A stretch of 64,000 nucleotides of DNA from Calamus simplicifolius. Taxonomy: Eukaryota; Streptophyta; Magnoliopsida; Arecales; Arecaceae. Location of the stretch: contig UESW01004769.1 of assembly GCA_900491605.1 (NCBI GenBank), positions 515,311 through 579,310 on the forward strand, written 5' to 3'. Each line of letters starts with the position of its first letter. Position 1 is the first letter of the stretch. This document shows positions 35,355 to 46,692 of the stretch, one piece after another. Position numbers and translations under genes: made by a program. Below the pieces are notes generated by a model. It saw nothing but the letters and a program-made list of their open reading frames with translations. It did not search any database and was not told the DNA's origin.

Positions 35355-35572
35355 CCGGGTATTACAATCCGTTTCTAATCGTATGGTCTTGAACTCGGGT
35401 TGCAGGTCAGAGGCATCATGGTGGGATCATTTGGATCACCTGCTGGACATCGAAATCCGCCATTGGAGCTGCTGGCATTGATGCCATAGCCGTTAGGTGC
35501 GATCGAGATTAATGGCAGGATTGAAACCAGTCCACGATTTGGTGGTGGAGGTGGCGTGGAGTGGAGATTCAG

Positions 35573-37005
35573 GCATATTAAACTCTCTTTCTTTCGTTTA
35601 CATCTACGGTTTCAAATACGTGAGCTTGCGCGCGTAATGACTATCTCGTGCCAAATTGTCGTCAACTTTATTATGAACCATTGGCTATCGGACACCACCC
35701 ACGCGCACGCCAGCGAGATATTGACTCCCTTGGGTAATGTATTTATAATCGATGGCATGGCCTTGAAGCTGATTGACAATAAGAGCGGCATATTTATAAG
35801 CTACTTCCATAACTTCATGACATCTTTCCTTTTATTTATAATGCCCTGTTCTAATCACAGACAACAACTATTTGAAAGCTTGCATATTAAAGGGACCTAT
35901 CTTGGTGAAAAACTTCATTAATTTAGTTAATTAATTAGATGCAGATTCCCATTTTAATATATCCATATCAATTATGAACCACATGAGAACTATAATTTGT
36001 TTTCATTGGTGGGGTTGGTGCCGATGAAGTTACCATGCTCCCCATTACAATCAAAGGATTAGGGCGCAGGGCCTCATGAATTCTTTGTGAAATAGCTATG
36101 TGATAACAGCTATCTATCTCGATTCATGGACCTATATATAATAGCAGTTAATCTCCATGTCAGCAAGATGCCGAAAACTCTTAAAAGCCATTGTGCCTTT
36201 GTGCTGAGCTACAATTCAAAATATTATGCTAGAAGGTGACTTCTCATAATTGAGCATTGATTGTAATGGATAACAAGACGCAAGTTCGTCTTTCATTATT
36301 AAATACAACGGTCAGATTAAATTTATTTAAAATAAAACTTTCTCGACCTTGTTTGCGAGCTTGGAACAATCTAACTACCAAATAGATTGACGTTTGGCAT
36401 TTTGACATATTAATTCTAAAATATGACTTACAAGTCTCGTGTTGACTCTAAATTTATTTAAAAAATGACATGGTAAGCCTTGCATTAGTTCTAACGATTT
36501 AGATTGGTTGGCTGTCAATTGAGTATATCAAAAGATTCATAAAAATTCAATAATGATAAATAATAATGCTCAATAAATATCATGAAAATGGACTAAATTC
36601 AAATTTTATTAAATTAGATTTTTTTTTTTTTTCTTGGAAAAGAATGAGTTAGTTATCTAACTCTTTTTGATTTGCCTTGAATTTGTTAAGATGAATGGCA
36701 TGACTGAATTACGTAATCTAAATGGTATTGGGAAAACATCGTATTGATATTAATTTAGTTAATTGGATGTCCATTCCTATTGCAATATCTTTGCATCAAT
36801 TAGAAACTACATGAGGATCATAATTCCTTTCCATTCATTTGGTATTAATGAAGTTGCCATCTTTCCGATCGAATGAAAGGACTTGGGCATAGAGTCTCGA
36901 TAAAATATTCATGTGGAATAGCTATCATAGCAGCCATATGTCTATTCATAGATCTAAATATAAGTATAAGTAATCTCTACATCAGTGAAATGCAAAAAAC
37001 TCTTA
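35573..37005. other. Non-coding DNA with a diverged tandem duplication
   Basis: 35930-36195 and 36765-37002 are diverged copies of one segment of about 250 bp (shared words: CACATGAGAACTATAATT / TACATGAGGATCATAATT, AATAGCTATGTGATA / AATAGCTATCATA, ATGCCGAAAACTCTTA / ATGCAAAAAACTCTTA). The open frame at 35556-35921 has no recognisable motif. Confidence 0.6.
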
Positions 37006-37994
37006 GGGTGCATTTAGATGAAGATTTTCATATTGAATTTTATTTGAAATAAGGACTTTAGAATTTCAAAACCAAAATTTCTTATTTGGCTATTCTCAAG
37101 AAAGATTTCTGAAATTTCATAAAATTTACAAATTCCTCAAAATGATTATTTGCAAATTCTACCCTTGGAGGTTTTATTTATAAATCCCTTGTATTTATGT
37201 ATCAAAATATTCACATAAGTATTTTAAAAATATATTTACATAAATATTTATTTTATTTAAAAATATATTAATATTACACATATATAATTTATTTATTCAT
37301 AAATAATTATTACATAAATAAAATATTTTTTTAAAAAATAATATATTAATATATTATATTATAAATAATATATTGCTAATATAAATTTTATTAAACTAAA
37401 ATATTTATGTAATTAAAATGATATTTAATTTATGATTTATGTAATTAAATATTATTTTATTTTATAATAATAAATGTTTATAAATAGTTTATGATCAATT
37501 TATATATTTTATTACTTAAATTTATTTTTTTGTTAATAAAACATTTATAATGAAAATACAATTTAATTAGAAACATTTCTATTATTATTTGTAATTTTTT
37601 ATTATTAAATAAACATTTTTAAAAGTAAAATGTAAATAACTAATAAATATATTATTAAATATATATATTAAAATATTATTGATATGTATAATAATAATAA
37701 TAAAATATTTATATAATAATAAAGTATTAATATTAAAATTATAAATATTGATGTGTATTATTGAAATAAATATTAAATATTTATTACATAAATATTCAAT
37801 ATTTATGTCAAATTAGATGAATTATATAAAATATATTTATAGAAAACTTTTTAATATCCAAACAAAATTTTATTTTCAAGAGCAACTATCCAAACATAAA
37901 ATTTATGAAATTTTGAAATTTTGAAATGTTATATTTTAAAATATTGTGTTTTAAAATTTCATGAATTTTAATAATGCCTCATCCAAATGCAACC
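37006..37994. mobile_element. PIF/Harbinger-type MITE, about 990 bp
   Basis: The ends form an imperfect terminal inverted repeat (GGGTGCATTTAGATGA left; GGTTGCATTTGGATGA on the opposite strand at the right) with flanking TTA on both sides (37003-37005 and 37995-37997). The interior is extremely AT-rich with no gene. The termini and 3-bp TTA duplication suit a PIF/Harbinger-derived non-autonomous element. Confidence 0.68.
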
Positions 37995-37997
37995 TTA

Positions 37998-38640
37998 AGA
38001 GAGCATTTAGTATGGATGATCCATCTAGGATTCTCGCTGATTCATAAGATGGTAATGGAATCGCCCTATTCCATTGAACTGGGGCGATCCTATGCGGTGA
38101 TGATCCAAAATTAGTACCCCTCTTGAAAATTTTAAACTAAAATTTATATATCAAAATATTCCTATTAATAGTAAATGTATTATAATAGCAATAATTTATA
38201 TATAACATAATATATAAAATCAATATATTGCATCATTATATTATTATATTATTATGATATATATATATAATATAATATTATTGTATAATATTATTAAATT
38301 ATATTATACTTGTGATATTATGTATATAATAACATTATAAATATTATATATATTATAATATATGATATAATTTAATATATTATAATGTCATAGTAATATA
38401 ATATAAATACAATATGGATAATTTTAGTATTATATGGTTAGTAATCTTGAATTTCATGTCATACCAAATATGGTGATATTAAATTATCGATGATCCTTAA
38501 TCACGATGATATAGTATATCAAATCACTGGATTAGATCATCTAAAATTAGGATCATCAATAATCCAAAATCATTGGATGATCCTAAAATGGTCGCTAAAC
38601 ATATCTATCTTAAAGATTATTGTGCCTTTGTAGTGGCATA
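37998..38640. repeat. AT-rich block repeated upstream of the jacalin copies
   Basis: 38250-38640 is highly similar to 41450-41860 and 50560-50930: TATTATATTATAAT-rich core, then TGGTTAGTAATCTTGAATT, ATTATCGATGATCCTTAATC, and TTAAAGATTATTGTGCCTTT. The left part starts AGAGCATTTAGTATGG and may itself be a MITE (weak inverted similarity to GTTTAGCGACC near 38595). Confidence 0.7.
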
Positions 38641-38689
38641 AAAGAAAATAAATTGATGGATTTTATTTTCTGAAAAAAAAAATCACAAT

Positions 38690-38995
38690 ACTGTGTCTCA
38701 CGGGCCTATCAATGTGAACAGTTGCAACCAAAATTTGACAATCATATATAATTATTTATTTGGTGGTCCATGCATGGCTTGAAGCACGGAAAAGCCAAGT
38801 CGCATTCCTTTCCACGTTGCCAATGATAAATTAATATTATTAATTTCTATAGAGTTCTCGTCAAGCAAGCATGTTTATGAGCCTATAAATAGCCGTTGTT
38901 CCTTCCTTCGATTGTCCATCCAAACAAAGGAAAGGAAACAAATTCCATCCCATTATCCTGCGTCCAGTGTTTCTTTTTTGCCTGTGGTCAGTACA
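38690..38995 (+). promoter_or_regulatory. Promoter of jacalin pseudogene B
   Basis: TATAAATA at 38884-38891, about 110 bp before the ATG. It shares GTGAACAGTTGCAACCAAAATTTGAC and the leader ATCCAAACAAAGGAAAGGAAAC with copy C. The CACGTGG word of copy C reads CACGGGC here. Confidence 0.7.
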
Positions 38996-40338
38996 ATGGT
39001 AGACTCTTTTAACTTGCTCTATATATGCGTACTCGATTTATCACCGGCCATCCCTTTTTAATCGTACGGTCTTGAAACCGACTCGCAGGTTCGGGGAGCC
39101 ACAGCGGGACCGATTGGCGGGCCTGGAGGTAATGATTTTGCAATGGATCGAGGATGCCGATGAGCTGGTGAGCATCAACATCAACCCATATCTATGCTAT
39201 AGCCGTTACGTCAAGGTCAATTCGGAGAGTAAAACCCTTCAATTTGGTACGCCAGATAATAAGTGGCCCCACAAGCAGGTATTTTAGACTCTCTTTCTTT
39301 GTAACGAAGCTTGCACACATACGAGATGGCCATCTTGCATTACATCAATGAGCTTCAAATACATAACCACGGTATAGCGCATCAAAATGGTCTACTTATT
39401 CAATTAATCTTATCTAAAATCGTTCAAAATTATATAAATTTATTTAAATTATATAATTTTAAAAATTTAAATAAAAATTAATTAATAGTAAATATTTAGC
39501 TATAAAATGTTACATGCATATTGAATCGATTTTGATATCATTTCTAACATTTAATCTCATTTGCTGGCTTCAAGTAAAAGTTAATTGATGTTAATGAATT
39601 TGAGTTTTAAATACTCTAAAATATTACAATGCATATGGAATGGTACTCTTCTTTGAAACAAAACGCACGCTAGGCTGGGTGGGAGGCTAACGATGACCTC
39701 TTTTGAAATGCTTTGCTTATCACACCAACTACACCAAGACTAACCAGCCTTACTCGTACGCATAGGCATGGACTCCCTTGAGCTGATGACCTCGTAAATG
39801 AATCAATAAGAAACTATTATCATGACGTTATATGTAGTTTTTATGATTGTTTGGAACATGTACGTTATGCTACAAACATATATATGAATCCATTAAGATA
39901 GATGATGCACATGAACCCTGAACATCAAAAGCGTTTCGACCATTTTGCGTTTTGATAGGCTTTCAGTCATGCCTGCAATATTTTGACTCGAGTCAACTGA
40001 AAACGGGAGTCTGACACATGTTACTATATTTTATCATCTAATGAAGCATTCATTCATTGTTATTTGTACAAAGCTTTATTCTTTCTTTGTTTGCAGGACT
40101 TTCAGCGAGGGGAATTTCTTAAGGGGATATATATCAGGCTATTTTGGTTCACTTGGGAGAGTTGTCGTCGTAAGGTCTTTCACCTTTACACCAATCGTGG
40201 CACATATGGACCTTATGGCCCAGAGGAAGGTACTCTTTTCTCCATTCTTAAGGTGGACGTATGGTAAAGATCATTGGCTTCTTTGGACGCTCAGGCAACC
40301 TTATTGATGCAGTTGGAGTTTCCATGGAGCTCAACTAG
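38996..40338 (+). pseudogene. Jacalin-related lectin pseudogene B
   Basis: Exon 1 is the ATG (38996-38998) with a GTAGAC donor. Exon 2 (39089-39281) begins VRGATAGPIGGPGGNDFAM, then a 4-bp insertion (ATCG) relative to copy C shifts the frame to a TGA within a few codons; the lectin sequence resumes in another frame (EDADELVSI, KTLQFGTPDNK). Exon 3 (40097-40338) has a 4-bp expansion in GGGGATATATATC and further length changes relative to copy C. The end keeps FFGRSGNLIDAVG with an intact GNLID sugar-binding loop and the stop at 40336. Introns and 3' UTR are strongly similar to copy C, so this is a tandem duplicate. Confidence 0.85.
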
Positions 40339-40560
40339 CATTAGCAGACCGAAAAAAGAAGTTACCCCTCTCTCGATCGTGTGTGCACTCTAGTAAATAA
40401 GGACGCAAAGAACTCGTATCAGTGTTCTTGTGGTCGTCCAATAAAAGAAGTTACTAGTGTTGAATAAAATGTTGGTTTGATGGTGTTGAGGTTGTGGTTG
40501 ATGAACAACAGTAATTTTCTCGTTGAAGAAATATTTTAATTAACAATAATTACAGCGGTA
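40339..40560 (+). other. 3' UTR region of pseudogene B
   Basis: Shares AGCATTAGCAGACC, GAAGTTACCCCTCTC and AATAAAATGTTGGTTTGATGG with the 3' region of copy C. AATAAA words lie near 40440 and 40463. Confidence 0.65.
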
Positions 40561-40589
40561 AAATGTTTGCTTTTGAACCCTTATCTAAG

Positions 40590-41130
40590 GTTCATGTGAT
40601 CTTCTCACGGAGTCACGTTCTCTCCACCCATGTAATCTTCTCACGGAAGCCGCAACCACCCTATTTCTCACGGAAGTCACAGAAGGACGCGACTTCACAT
40701 AAGTCGTCCGGATCCTATGGAGGGAAGCACGTCCGGTTCTTGGGCGCACATCACGGCTTCTTTACCTGCTGCAATTTTTATTTCTTTCACGTGATCTTCT
40801 CACGGAGTCACGTTCTCTCCATCTACATAATTTTCTCACGGAAGCGCAGCCTTCCTATTTTCTTAAATTTTTATTATTTTCACGTGATCTCTTCATGGAG
40901 TCACGTTCTCTCCACCTACGTAATCTTCTCACGGAAGCCGCAGCCTTCTTATTTTCTTAAATTTTTTTTTTTTCTTTCACATGATCTTCTCACGGAGTCA
41001 CGTTCTCTCCACCAACGTAATCTTCTCACGGAAGTCACAGAAGGACGCGACTTCACAGAACTCGTCCGGATCCCATGGAGGAAGCACGTCCGGTTCGTGG
41101 GCTCACGTCACGGCTTCTTCTCCTGGTTGG
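40590..41130. repeat. Cluster of CACGTGATC...CACGGAGTCACGTTCTC repeats
   Basis: Four copies of a roughly 90-bp unit (starting near 40594, 40788, 40880 and 40978): GATCTTCTCACGGAGTCACG, then TTCTCTCCACC, ACGTAATCTTCTCACGGAAG. Two copies carry an extra 120-bp block (GAAGGACGCGACTTCACA, GGAAGCACGTCCGG). Related copies in both orientations occur at 48920-49265. The open frame at 40563-41240 is a repeat translation. Confidence 0.8.
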
Positions 41131-41240
41131 AATTGGGCCACGAAGTTGCGGTGGAAAGACGTTGGAAAAGACGGAGGGAGAAGATAGAGAGGAAACAATT
41201 TGGAAGAAAAAAATTTATTTCTTGTTCCCTCAAACCTTAA

Positions 41241-42191
41241 AAATTAAGATTTAAATGCGTATCAAATGGGCTTGGCTCATATGCTCAAACTCAATAAAAA
41301 CTATCTATATATTAATTGTAATAAACAATAAAATTATATGAGTATATTTCTTATATTACTAATAATTTTAATTAAATATTTTAGAGATTGAATTCATTAA
41401 TAAGTTAAAATCATAAGTCCAATATAAAAAAAAACAAGTTTGGACTTATAATTAATATAATATATTAATATTATATTACTATAATATTATTAAATTATAT
41501 TATACTATATGATATTATGTATATAATAACATTATAAAATATTATATATTATAATATATGATATAATTTAATATATTATAGTGGTATAGTAATATAATAT
41601 AGATATAATACGGATGGTTTTAGTATTATATGGTTAGTAATCTTGAATTCTCATGCCATACCAAATATGATGATATTAAATTATCGATGATCCTTAATCA
41701 CTATGATATAGTACATTAAACATAATTATTTTTAATCACTAGGGATTAGATCATCTCAGAATTAAGATCACCAATAATCCAAAATTATTGGTAACAATCC
41801 TAAAATAGTCGCTAATTAAACGTATCCACCTTAAAGATTATTGTGCCTTTGTAGTGAGCTTTAATTCAATTTGGCATATAAAAAAACAAATTGATGATTT
41901 TTTTTAAAAAAAATTGTCTCACGTGGCCCATCAATATGAACAGTTACAATCAAAATTTGATAATCATATATAATTACTGATTTGGTGGTCTATGAAGATA
42001 AATCATGTCTCTATCGTTGAAGCTGATGTTTCCTTGGTTTTCTAATTAATATGGGAGTTATGTATTTAGAGTTTATTTCTTACCTTTGCTTTGGTGCTAC
42101 ACTCTTTCACCTTCTTTTAATTTGGTCGTGCTTTTTAAAAAAATAATAAAAAAAGTTGGCAACCCTCAACAAATAATTTAAATATATATAT
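41241..42191. other. AT-rich block and promoter-only remnant of a fourth jacalin copy
   Basis: 41450-41870 repeats the AT-rich block of 38250-38640. 41925-42030 repeats the jacalin promoter (CTCACGTGGCCCATCAATAT, GAACAGTTACAATCAAAATT, TTTGGTGGTCTATG, GAAGCTGATGTTTCC), but no exon follows. After a 120-bp AT-rich stretch the LARD inserts at 42192. Confidence 0.7.
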
Positions 42192-43898
42192 TGTTGACGC
42201 CAAATCACCGGCCTCGAGCGTCCGGTCGCCTCCTCCAGCGAGCTCCTCGCGCCTGCAAGCAAGTTCAGGGGCCGGAGATTCCGACGGGGACCATCCGACA
42301 CTCAAGTCAGTGGTCTAGACAACAGTCGTGAGTTTAAGGAAGCTCGAAAGAGAGAGAGATGGCTCCGAGAAGATCCCTCGCTGTGAGCGTTTTGGGGTGT
42401 AATGAGTGTGTTACCTGGGTCGAGGTCCCTCTTACCCTCTTTATCCATCGTGGCCCAGCCTCCTTCAGACGGTCATTAGTTTCTAGTCTTCAACGTGCCA
42501 TAAAGTACGGGTCATGGGACTAATCGTGGGGCCACGTCCGTCGTTAGCGGCCCCAGGGGAAGCAAGTCCACCACGCGCGTAGCCGGGCGTGCTCGTGGTG
42601 ACGTGGTCCGCCATTCTCGATGGAAGTGGACCACGTAGCTTGAACGTGGGTGATTATCGCCGGGGGCCGACGCCGAGACTAACGCCGGGGCTAACACCGA
42701 AGCCGACGCCGACACCGTAACCAACCTTAGACTGGCTGCGGCCGATGAGGAGGCCAAGGTGGGCCGTGGACGACATGGATGTCGAGTTGGGCCATGGCCG
42801 ACATCGAGGCCGGGATGGGTCGTGGCCGACACAGATGTCGAGATGGGCCGTGGCCGACACCGAGGTCGGGATGGGCCGTGGCCGACATAGATGTCGAGAT
42901 GGGCCATGGCCGATGCCGAGGTCGGGATGGGCCTTGGTCGACACGAATGTTGAGATGGACCATGGCTGATGTCGAGGTCGGGATGGGCCGTGGTCGACAT
43001 GGATGTCGAGATGAGCCATTGCCGACGCTGAGGTCAGGATGGGCCATGGCCGACATGAATGTCGAGATGGGCCGTGGCCGATGCCGAGGTCGGGATGGGC
43101 CGTGGTCGACACGGATGTCGAGATGGGCCATGGCTGACGCCGACATCGTGACCAAGGCTTAGACTGACTGCGGCCGACGAGGAGGTCGGGGCGGGCCATG
43201 GCCGATGCGGAGGTCAAGATGGGCCACAATCAACACGGAAGTCGGGGTAAGCCATGTCAAGCCCAATTGCCAAGGAATTGGCTCGCGTGTTCTTTGACCC
43301 GATCGGCCATATCACCGGGGCCGGCTGAGAAGTGCCGGGGCCGGCCGGAAGGGGCCGGGGCCGCCTAGCTTGGACATGCCGGGGGCCGGCTATCTTGGAC
43401 ACACCGGGGCCGGCTAGGAGAGTGCCGGGCCGCTTGGGAGTTGCCGGGGCCGCCTAGCTTGGACACGCCGGGGGCCAGCTAGGAAGGTGCCGGGCCGCTT
43501 GGCTTGGACACGCCGGGGGCCAGCTAGGGAAGTGCCAGGCCGCTTGGTTTGGACACGCCGGGGGCCGGCTAGGGAGGTGCCGGGCCGCTTGGTTTGGACA
43601 CACTGAGGGTCGGCTAGGGAGGTGCCGGGTGTCAACCTTGGAGGCATCGGCCATGGAGCTATCGGCCTTGGAGCTCTCAGCCATGGAGCGGTCGGCCTTG
43701 GAGGTGTCAGCCATGGAGCTGTCGGCCTTGGAGCTCTCGGCCATGTAGCTGTCGGCCTTGGAGGTTAGAGCAATTGGGTGCGCGTGGCTTTGAGGCCATA
43801 AACGCTATCGTGGCTGAAGGGCCCTTTGGAGGCCAAAGGGGGGTTCCGTCGGTTTCCTTCCTTCACGGTTCTCTAACGGCGTTGGATCAGCCACATCA
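42192..43898 (-). repeat. LARD left LTR (3' LTR), with internal tandem arrays
   Basis: Starts TGTTGACGCC and ends GCCACATCA. It contains three arrays: 42760-43170 (56-bp units around GAGGTCGGGATGGGCCGTGG), 43310-43640 (about 46-bp units around GCCGGGGGCCGGCTAGG) and 43645-43770 (units around GGAGCTGTCGGCCTTG). The overlapping frames on both strands are repeat translations. Confidence 0.85.
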
Positions 43899-43920
43899 GA
43901 TGCCCCCTCGCCCCTAAGAC
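43899..43920 (-). other. LARD polypurine tract
   Basis: On the minus strand a purine-rich run (GGGGCGAGGGGGCATC) lies directly before the LTR start TGATGTGGC. It resembles the tracts at 34651-34671 (plus) and 62159-62180 (minus), both ending in GGGGCATC. Confidence 0.75.
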
Positions 43921-43979
43921 GAAGCAGGTCCACCCCAGCAAGGCAAAAGGGGCGTTACCTCCCAAATTGCTGATCCTCG

Positions 43980-45640
43980 CCTGATGCAGGGCTTCATGCC
44001 TGCTGGTGCAGGGCTTTTCCGCCGACGGGTGTCGGGCTTCATGCCTGGTTGGGGAAGGGCTTTAGGTGCCGACGGGTGTCGGGCTTCATGCTTGGCTGGC
44101 CCAGAGCTTTTTGTGCCGACCGGGGTCAGGCTTCATGCCTAGCTCGTGCAGGGCTTTATCCGTCGACGGGTGTCGGGCTTCATGCCTGGCTGGCCCAGGG
44201 CTTTTTGTGCCGACCGGGGTCGGGCTTCATGCCTGGCTGGCCCATGGCTTTTTGTGCCGACCGGGGTCGGGCTTCATGCCTAGCTGGTGCAGGGCTTTAT
44301 CCGCCGACGGGTGTCGGGCTTCATGCCTGGCTGGTGCAGGGCTTTAGGTGCCGACGGGTGTTGGGCTTCATGCTTGGCTGGTGCAGGACTTCATCCGCTG
44401 ACAGGTGTCGGGCTTCATGCCTGGCTAGTGCAGGGCTTTAGGTGCCGACGGGTGTCGGGCTTCATGCCTGGCTGGTGCATGGTTTTTTGTGCCGATCGGG
44501 GTTGGGCTTCATGCCTGGCTGGTGCAGGGCTTTATCCGCCGACGGGTGTCGGGCTTCATGCCTGGCTGGTGCAGGGCTTTATGTGCCGACGGGTGTCGGG
44601 CTTCATGCCTGGCTGGTGCAGGGCTTTATCCACCGATGGGTGTCAGACTTCATGCCTGGCTGGTGCAGGGCTTTAGGTGCCGACGGGTGTCGGGCTTCAT
44701 GCCTGGCTGGTGCAGGGCTTTTTGTGCCGACCGGGGTCGGGCTTCATGCCTGGCTGGTGCAGGGCTTTATCCGCCGACGGGTGTCGGGTTTCATGCCTAG
44801 CTGGCCCAGGGCTTTTTGTGCCGACCAGGGTCGGGCTTCATGCCTGGCTGGTGCAGGGCTTTATTCGCCGACGGGTGTCGAGCTTCATGCCTGGCTGGCC
44901 TAGGGCTTTTTGTGCCCACCGGGGTCGGGCTTCATGCCTGGCTGATGCAGGGCTTTATCTGCCGATGGGTGTCGGGCTTCATGCCTGGCTAGTGCAGGGC
45001 TTTAGGTGCCGACGGGTGTCGGGCTTCATGCCTGGCTGGTGCAGGGCTTCATCCGCTAATGGGTGTCGGGCTTCATGCTTGGCTGGTGCAGGGCTTTTTG
45101 TGCCGACCGGGATCGGGCTTCATGCCTAGCTAGTGCAGGGCTTTATCCGCCGATGGGTGTCGGGCTTCATGCCTGGCTGGTGCAGGGCTTTATCCGCCAA
45201 CGGGTGTCGGGCTTCATGCCTGGCTGGTGCAGGGCTTCATCCGCCGATGGGTGTCGGGCTTCATGCCTGGCTGGTGCAGGGCTTTAGGTGCCGACAGGTA
45301 TCAGGCTTCATGCCTGGCTGGTGCAGGGCTTTAGGTGCCAACGGGTGTCGGGCTTCATGCCTAGCTGGTGCAGGGCTTTTTGTGCCGATCGGGGTCGGGC
45401 TTCATGCCTGGCTGGTACAGGGCTTTATCCGCCGACGAGTGTTGGGCTTCATGCCTGGCTGGTGCAGGGCTTTAGGTGCCGACGGGTGTTGGGCTTCATG
45501 CCTGGCTGGTACAGGGCTTTTTGTGCCGACCGGGGTCAGGCTTCATGCCTGGCTGGTGCAGGGATTTATCCGCCGACGGGTGTCGGGCTTCATGCCTGGC
45601 TGGCCCAGGGCTTTTGTGCGCCAAAGCAAGGTTGGCCTTG
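43980..45640. repeat. 47-bp tandem repeat array, about 35 copies
   Basis: Unit around GGGCTTCATGCCTGGCTGG, TGCAGGGCTTTAGGTGCC, GACGGGTGTC. Two main variants alternate (TTTATCCGCCGACGGGTGTC and TTTTTGTGCCGACCGGGGTC). Because 47 is not a multiple of three, each frame is open in turn, which explains the overlapping apparent proteins. Confidence 0.93.
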
Positions 45641-46690
45641 GATGTTGATGCAAAGTAGATCTTCCCTGCATGACATTTTTAAGTATTAATGAAAGGAAAC
45701 TGTCTTAAGTGCAATGTACTTAGCTTTTGTAGCTTCCATGTTTTCCTTTTGCAGGTTTGAGTACTTTCGTCCGCTGGTGATCTGCCCCCCAGGGAGTCAT
45801 GTTAGTCGGATTGGAAGTGTCGTTGCCCTTACTTGGGCCTTCCCTCGCATTGGCGGCTAGGACGAGATGCCTGTGGCCGGGAAGAAGCTGGAAACCGGGA
45901 CAAAGCTGGAGTCCGTTGAGGAAAGCCTCGACAGTTGGCGGTCATTGAAGATGAATGGCTGGGAGAGTCCATTGAGGGCGTTGCTGAGAGTAAACAGGTC
46001 GGAGGAGTTGCTGGGAGGGCTCTTTGCCTAGCTTTTTCTTTGAAGAGATTGATTGCCTTCAGTGCTGAAGCTTAAGAGCAGCAGTCAAAGCCTTTTGTCC
46101 TCATCTTCTTCCTTGTATTAATTGCAACGACACCTCTCGGCTTGCTCTAGCCGATTGTTGAGCCTTTGAGTAAGCTCTTCCAGCCGCCGGTGTTGTTCGT
46201 CCAGATGCTTCCTCATCTTATGATTAAGGTCCTCCCCAGATGACCCGAAAGACTAACAGAAGGCGGGAGATCGGTGGTGCTCAGGTGAAGCTTGATGGTG
46301 ATAAGCTTCTCTATGAGGAGATTTTCCACGAGCGGATTACTAGCCAACTGGTGCAGCTATCATGGGCGACGTGAGAGGCTTGGGGTGCTGCTGAGTGGCC
46401 CCCGCACGTTGCTTATGCAGTTCATGAACTGCTACTTTCAAAGCTTGATCTTGCCGATTGAGGATGGCCAGCTGGTTAATCAAAGCAGCTGAAGTTGGTG
46501 GTGAAGGAGGGGCAGGGAGAGAGAGACTGGTCTTTTGTCGTTCAGTGCGATGTGGATACCCCCCAGCACGATTGGTAAGAACCTCTGGCATGCACATCAC
46601 CACCATAGCTATCTTAGAGGGGACGGAGACATATAGCTCAAGGAGACAACTTTCTTTCCTTCAGCGTGTCCCCCCTTCCTGGCGTGCTAA
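45641..46690 (-). pseudogene. LARD gag remnant
   Basis: On the minus strand the 46606-46340 frame (VLTNRAGGYPHRTE, LINQLAILNRQDQALKVAV) and, further on, about 46220-46130 (HLDEQHRRLEELTQRLNN) resemble the N-terminal gag region of Tat elements; compare RLDEYHRRLDELSRQI in the 23875-35354 element. No capsid, nucleocapsid or pol motifs follow, so the element depends on another copy. Confidence 0.6.
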
Positions 46691-46691
46691 T
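46672..46691 (-). other. LARD primer binding site
   Basis: Minus strand TTAGCACGCCAGGAAGGGGG directly adjoins the right LTR. It is a variant of TTGGCGCGCCAGGTAGGGGG at 24559. Confidence 0.7.
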
Positions 46692-46692
46692 C

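Larger units (their letters stand above)
21370..35366 (-). mobile_element. Ty3/gypsy solo LTR (about 2.5 kb) split by a Tat element
   Basis: The left end TGTCACGCCCC (21370) and right end GGTATTACA (ending 35366) are flanked by the same five bases, ATCCG (21365-21369 and 35367-35371). No internal gypsy region belongs to it, so it is a solo LTR. Removing the nested element and one copy of its target duplication leaves about 2512 bp. TGTAATACCC on the minus strand resembles the LTR start of the 1-7145 element, so minus orientation is inferred. It lies in intron 1 of jacalin pseudogene A. Confidence 0.87.
21313..35572 (+). pseudogene. Jacalin-related lectin pseudogene A, intron split by nested retrotransposons
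   Basis: Exon 1 is only the ATG (21313-21315) with a GTAAGA donor. The intron continues after 35366 with TCGTATGGTCTTGAACTCGG and the acceptor TTGCAG at 35405, matching the first introns of copies B and C. Exon 2 (35406-35572) starts VRGIMVGSFGS, comparable to VRGVKVGPFGG in copy C, but reaches a stop about 28 codons in. A later frame has a jacalin-like IDAIAV core. The exon end AG|GCATAT replaces the GTATTT donor of B and C. No exon 3 was found. Only the lectin relationship is clear; the product is dead. Confidence 0.7.

Noticed and set aside
40563..41240. 225-codon open frame
   Set aside because: It is a translation of the CACGTGATC repeat cluster with repeated peptide words; no family resemblance.
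42512..43744. Long open frames on both strands, also at 47076-48292
   Set aside because: Translations of the tandem arrays in the LARD LTRs; no domain and both strands are open.
43980..45640. CRISPR-like array of regular repeats
   Set aside because: Units are contiguous and there are no unique spacers; the context is a plant retrotransposon.
44049..45689. Overlapping plus-strand open frames up to 171 codons
   Set aside because: Translations of the 47-bp array; the same peptide words recur in every frame.
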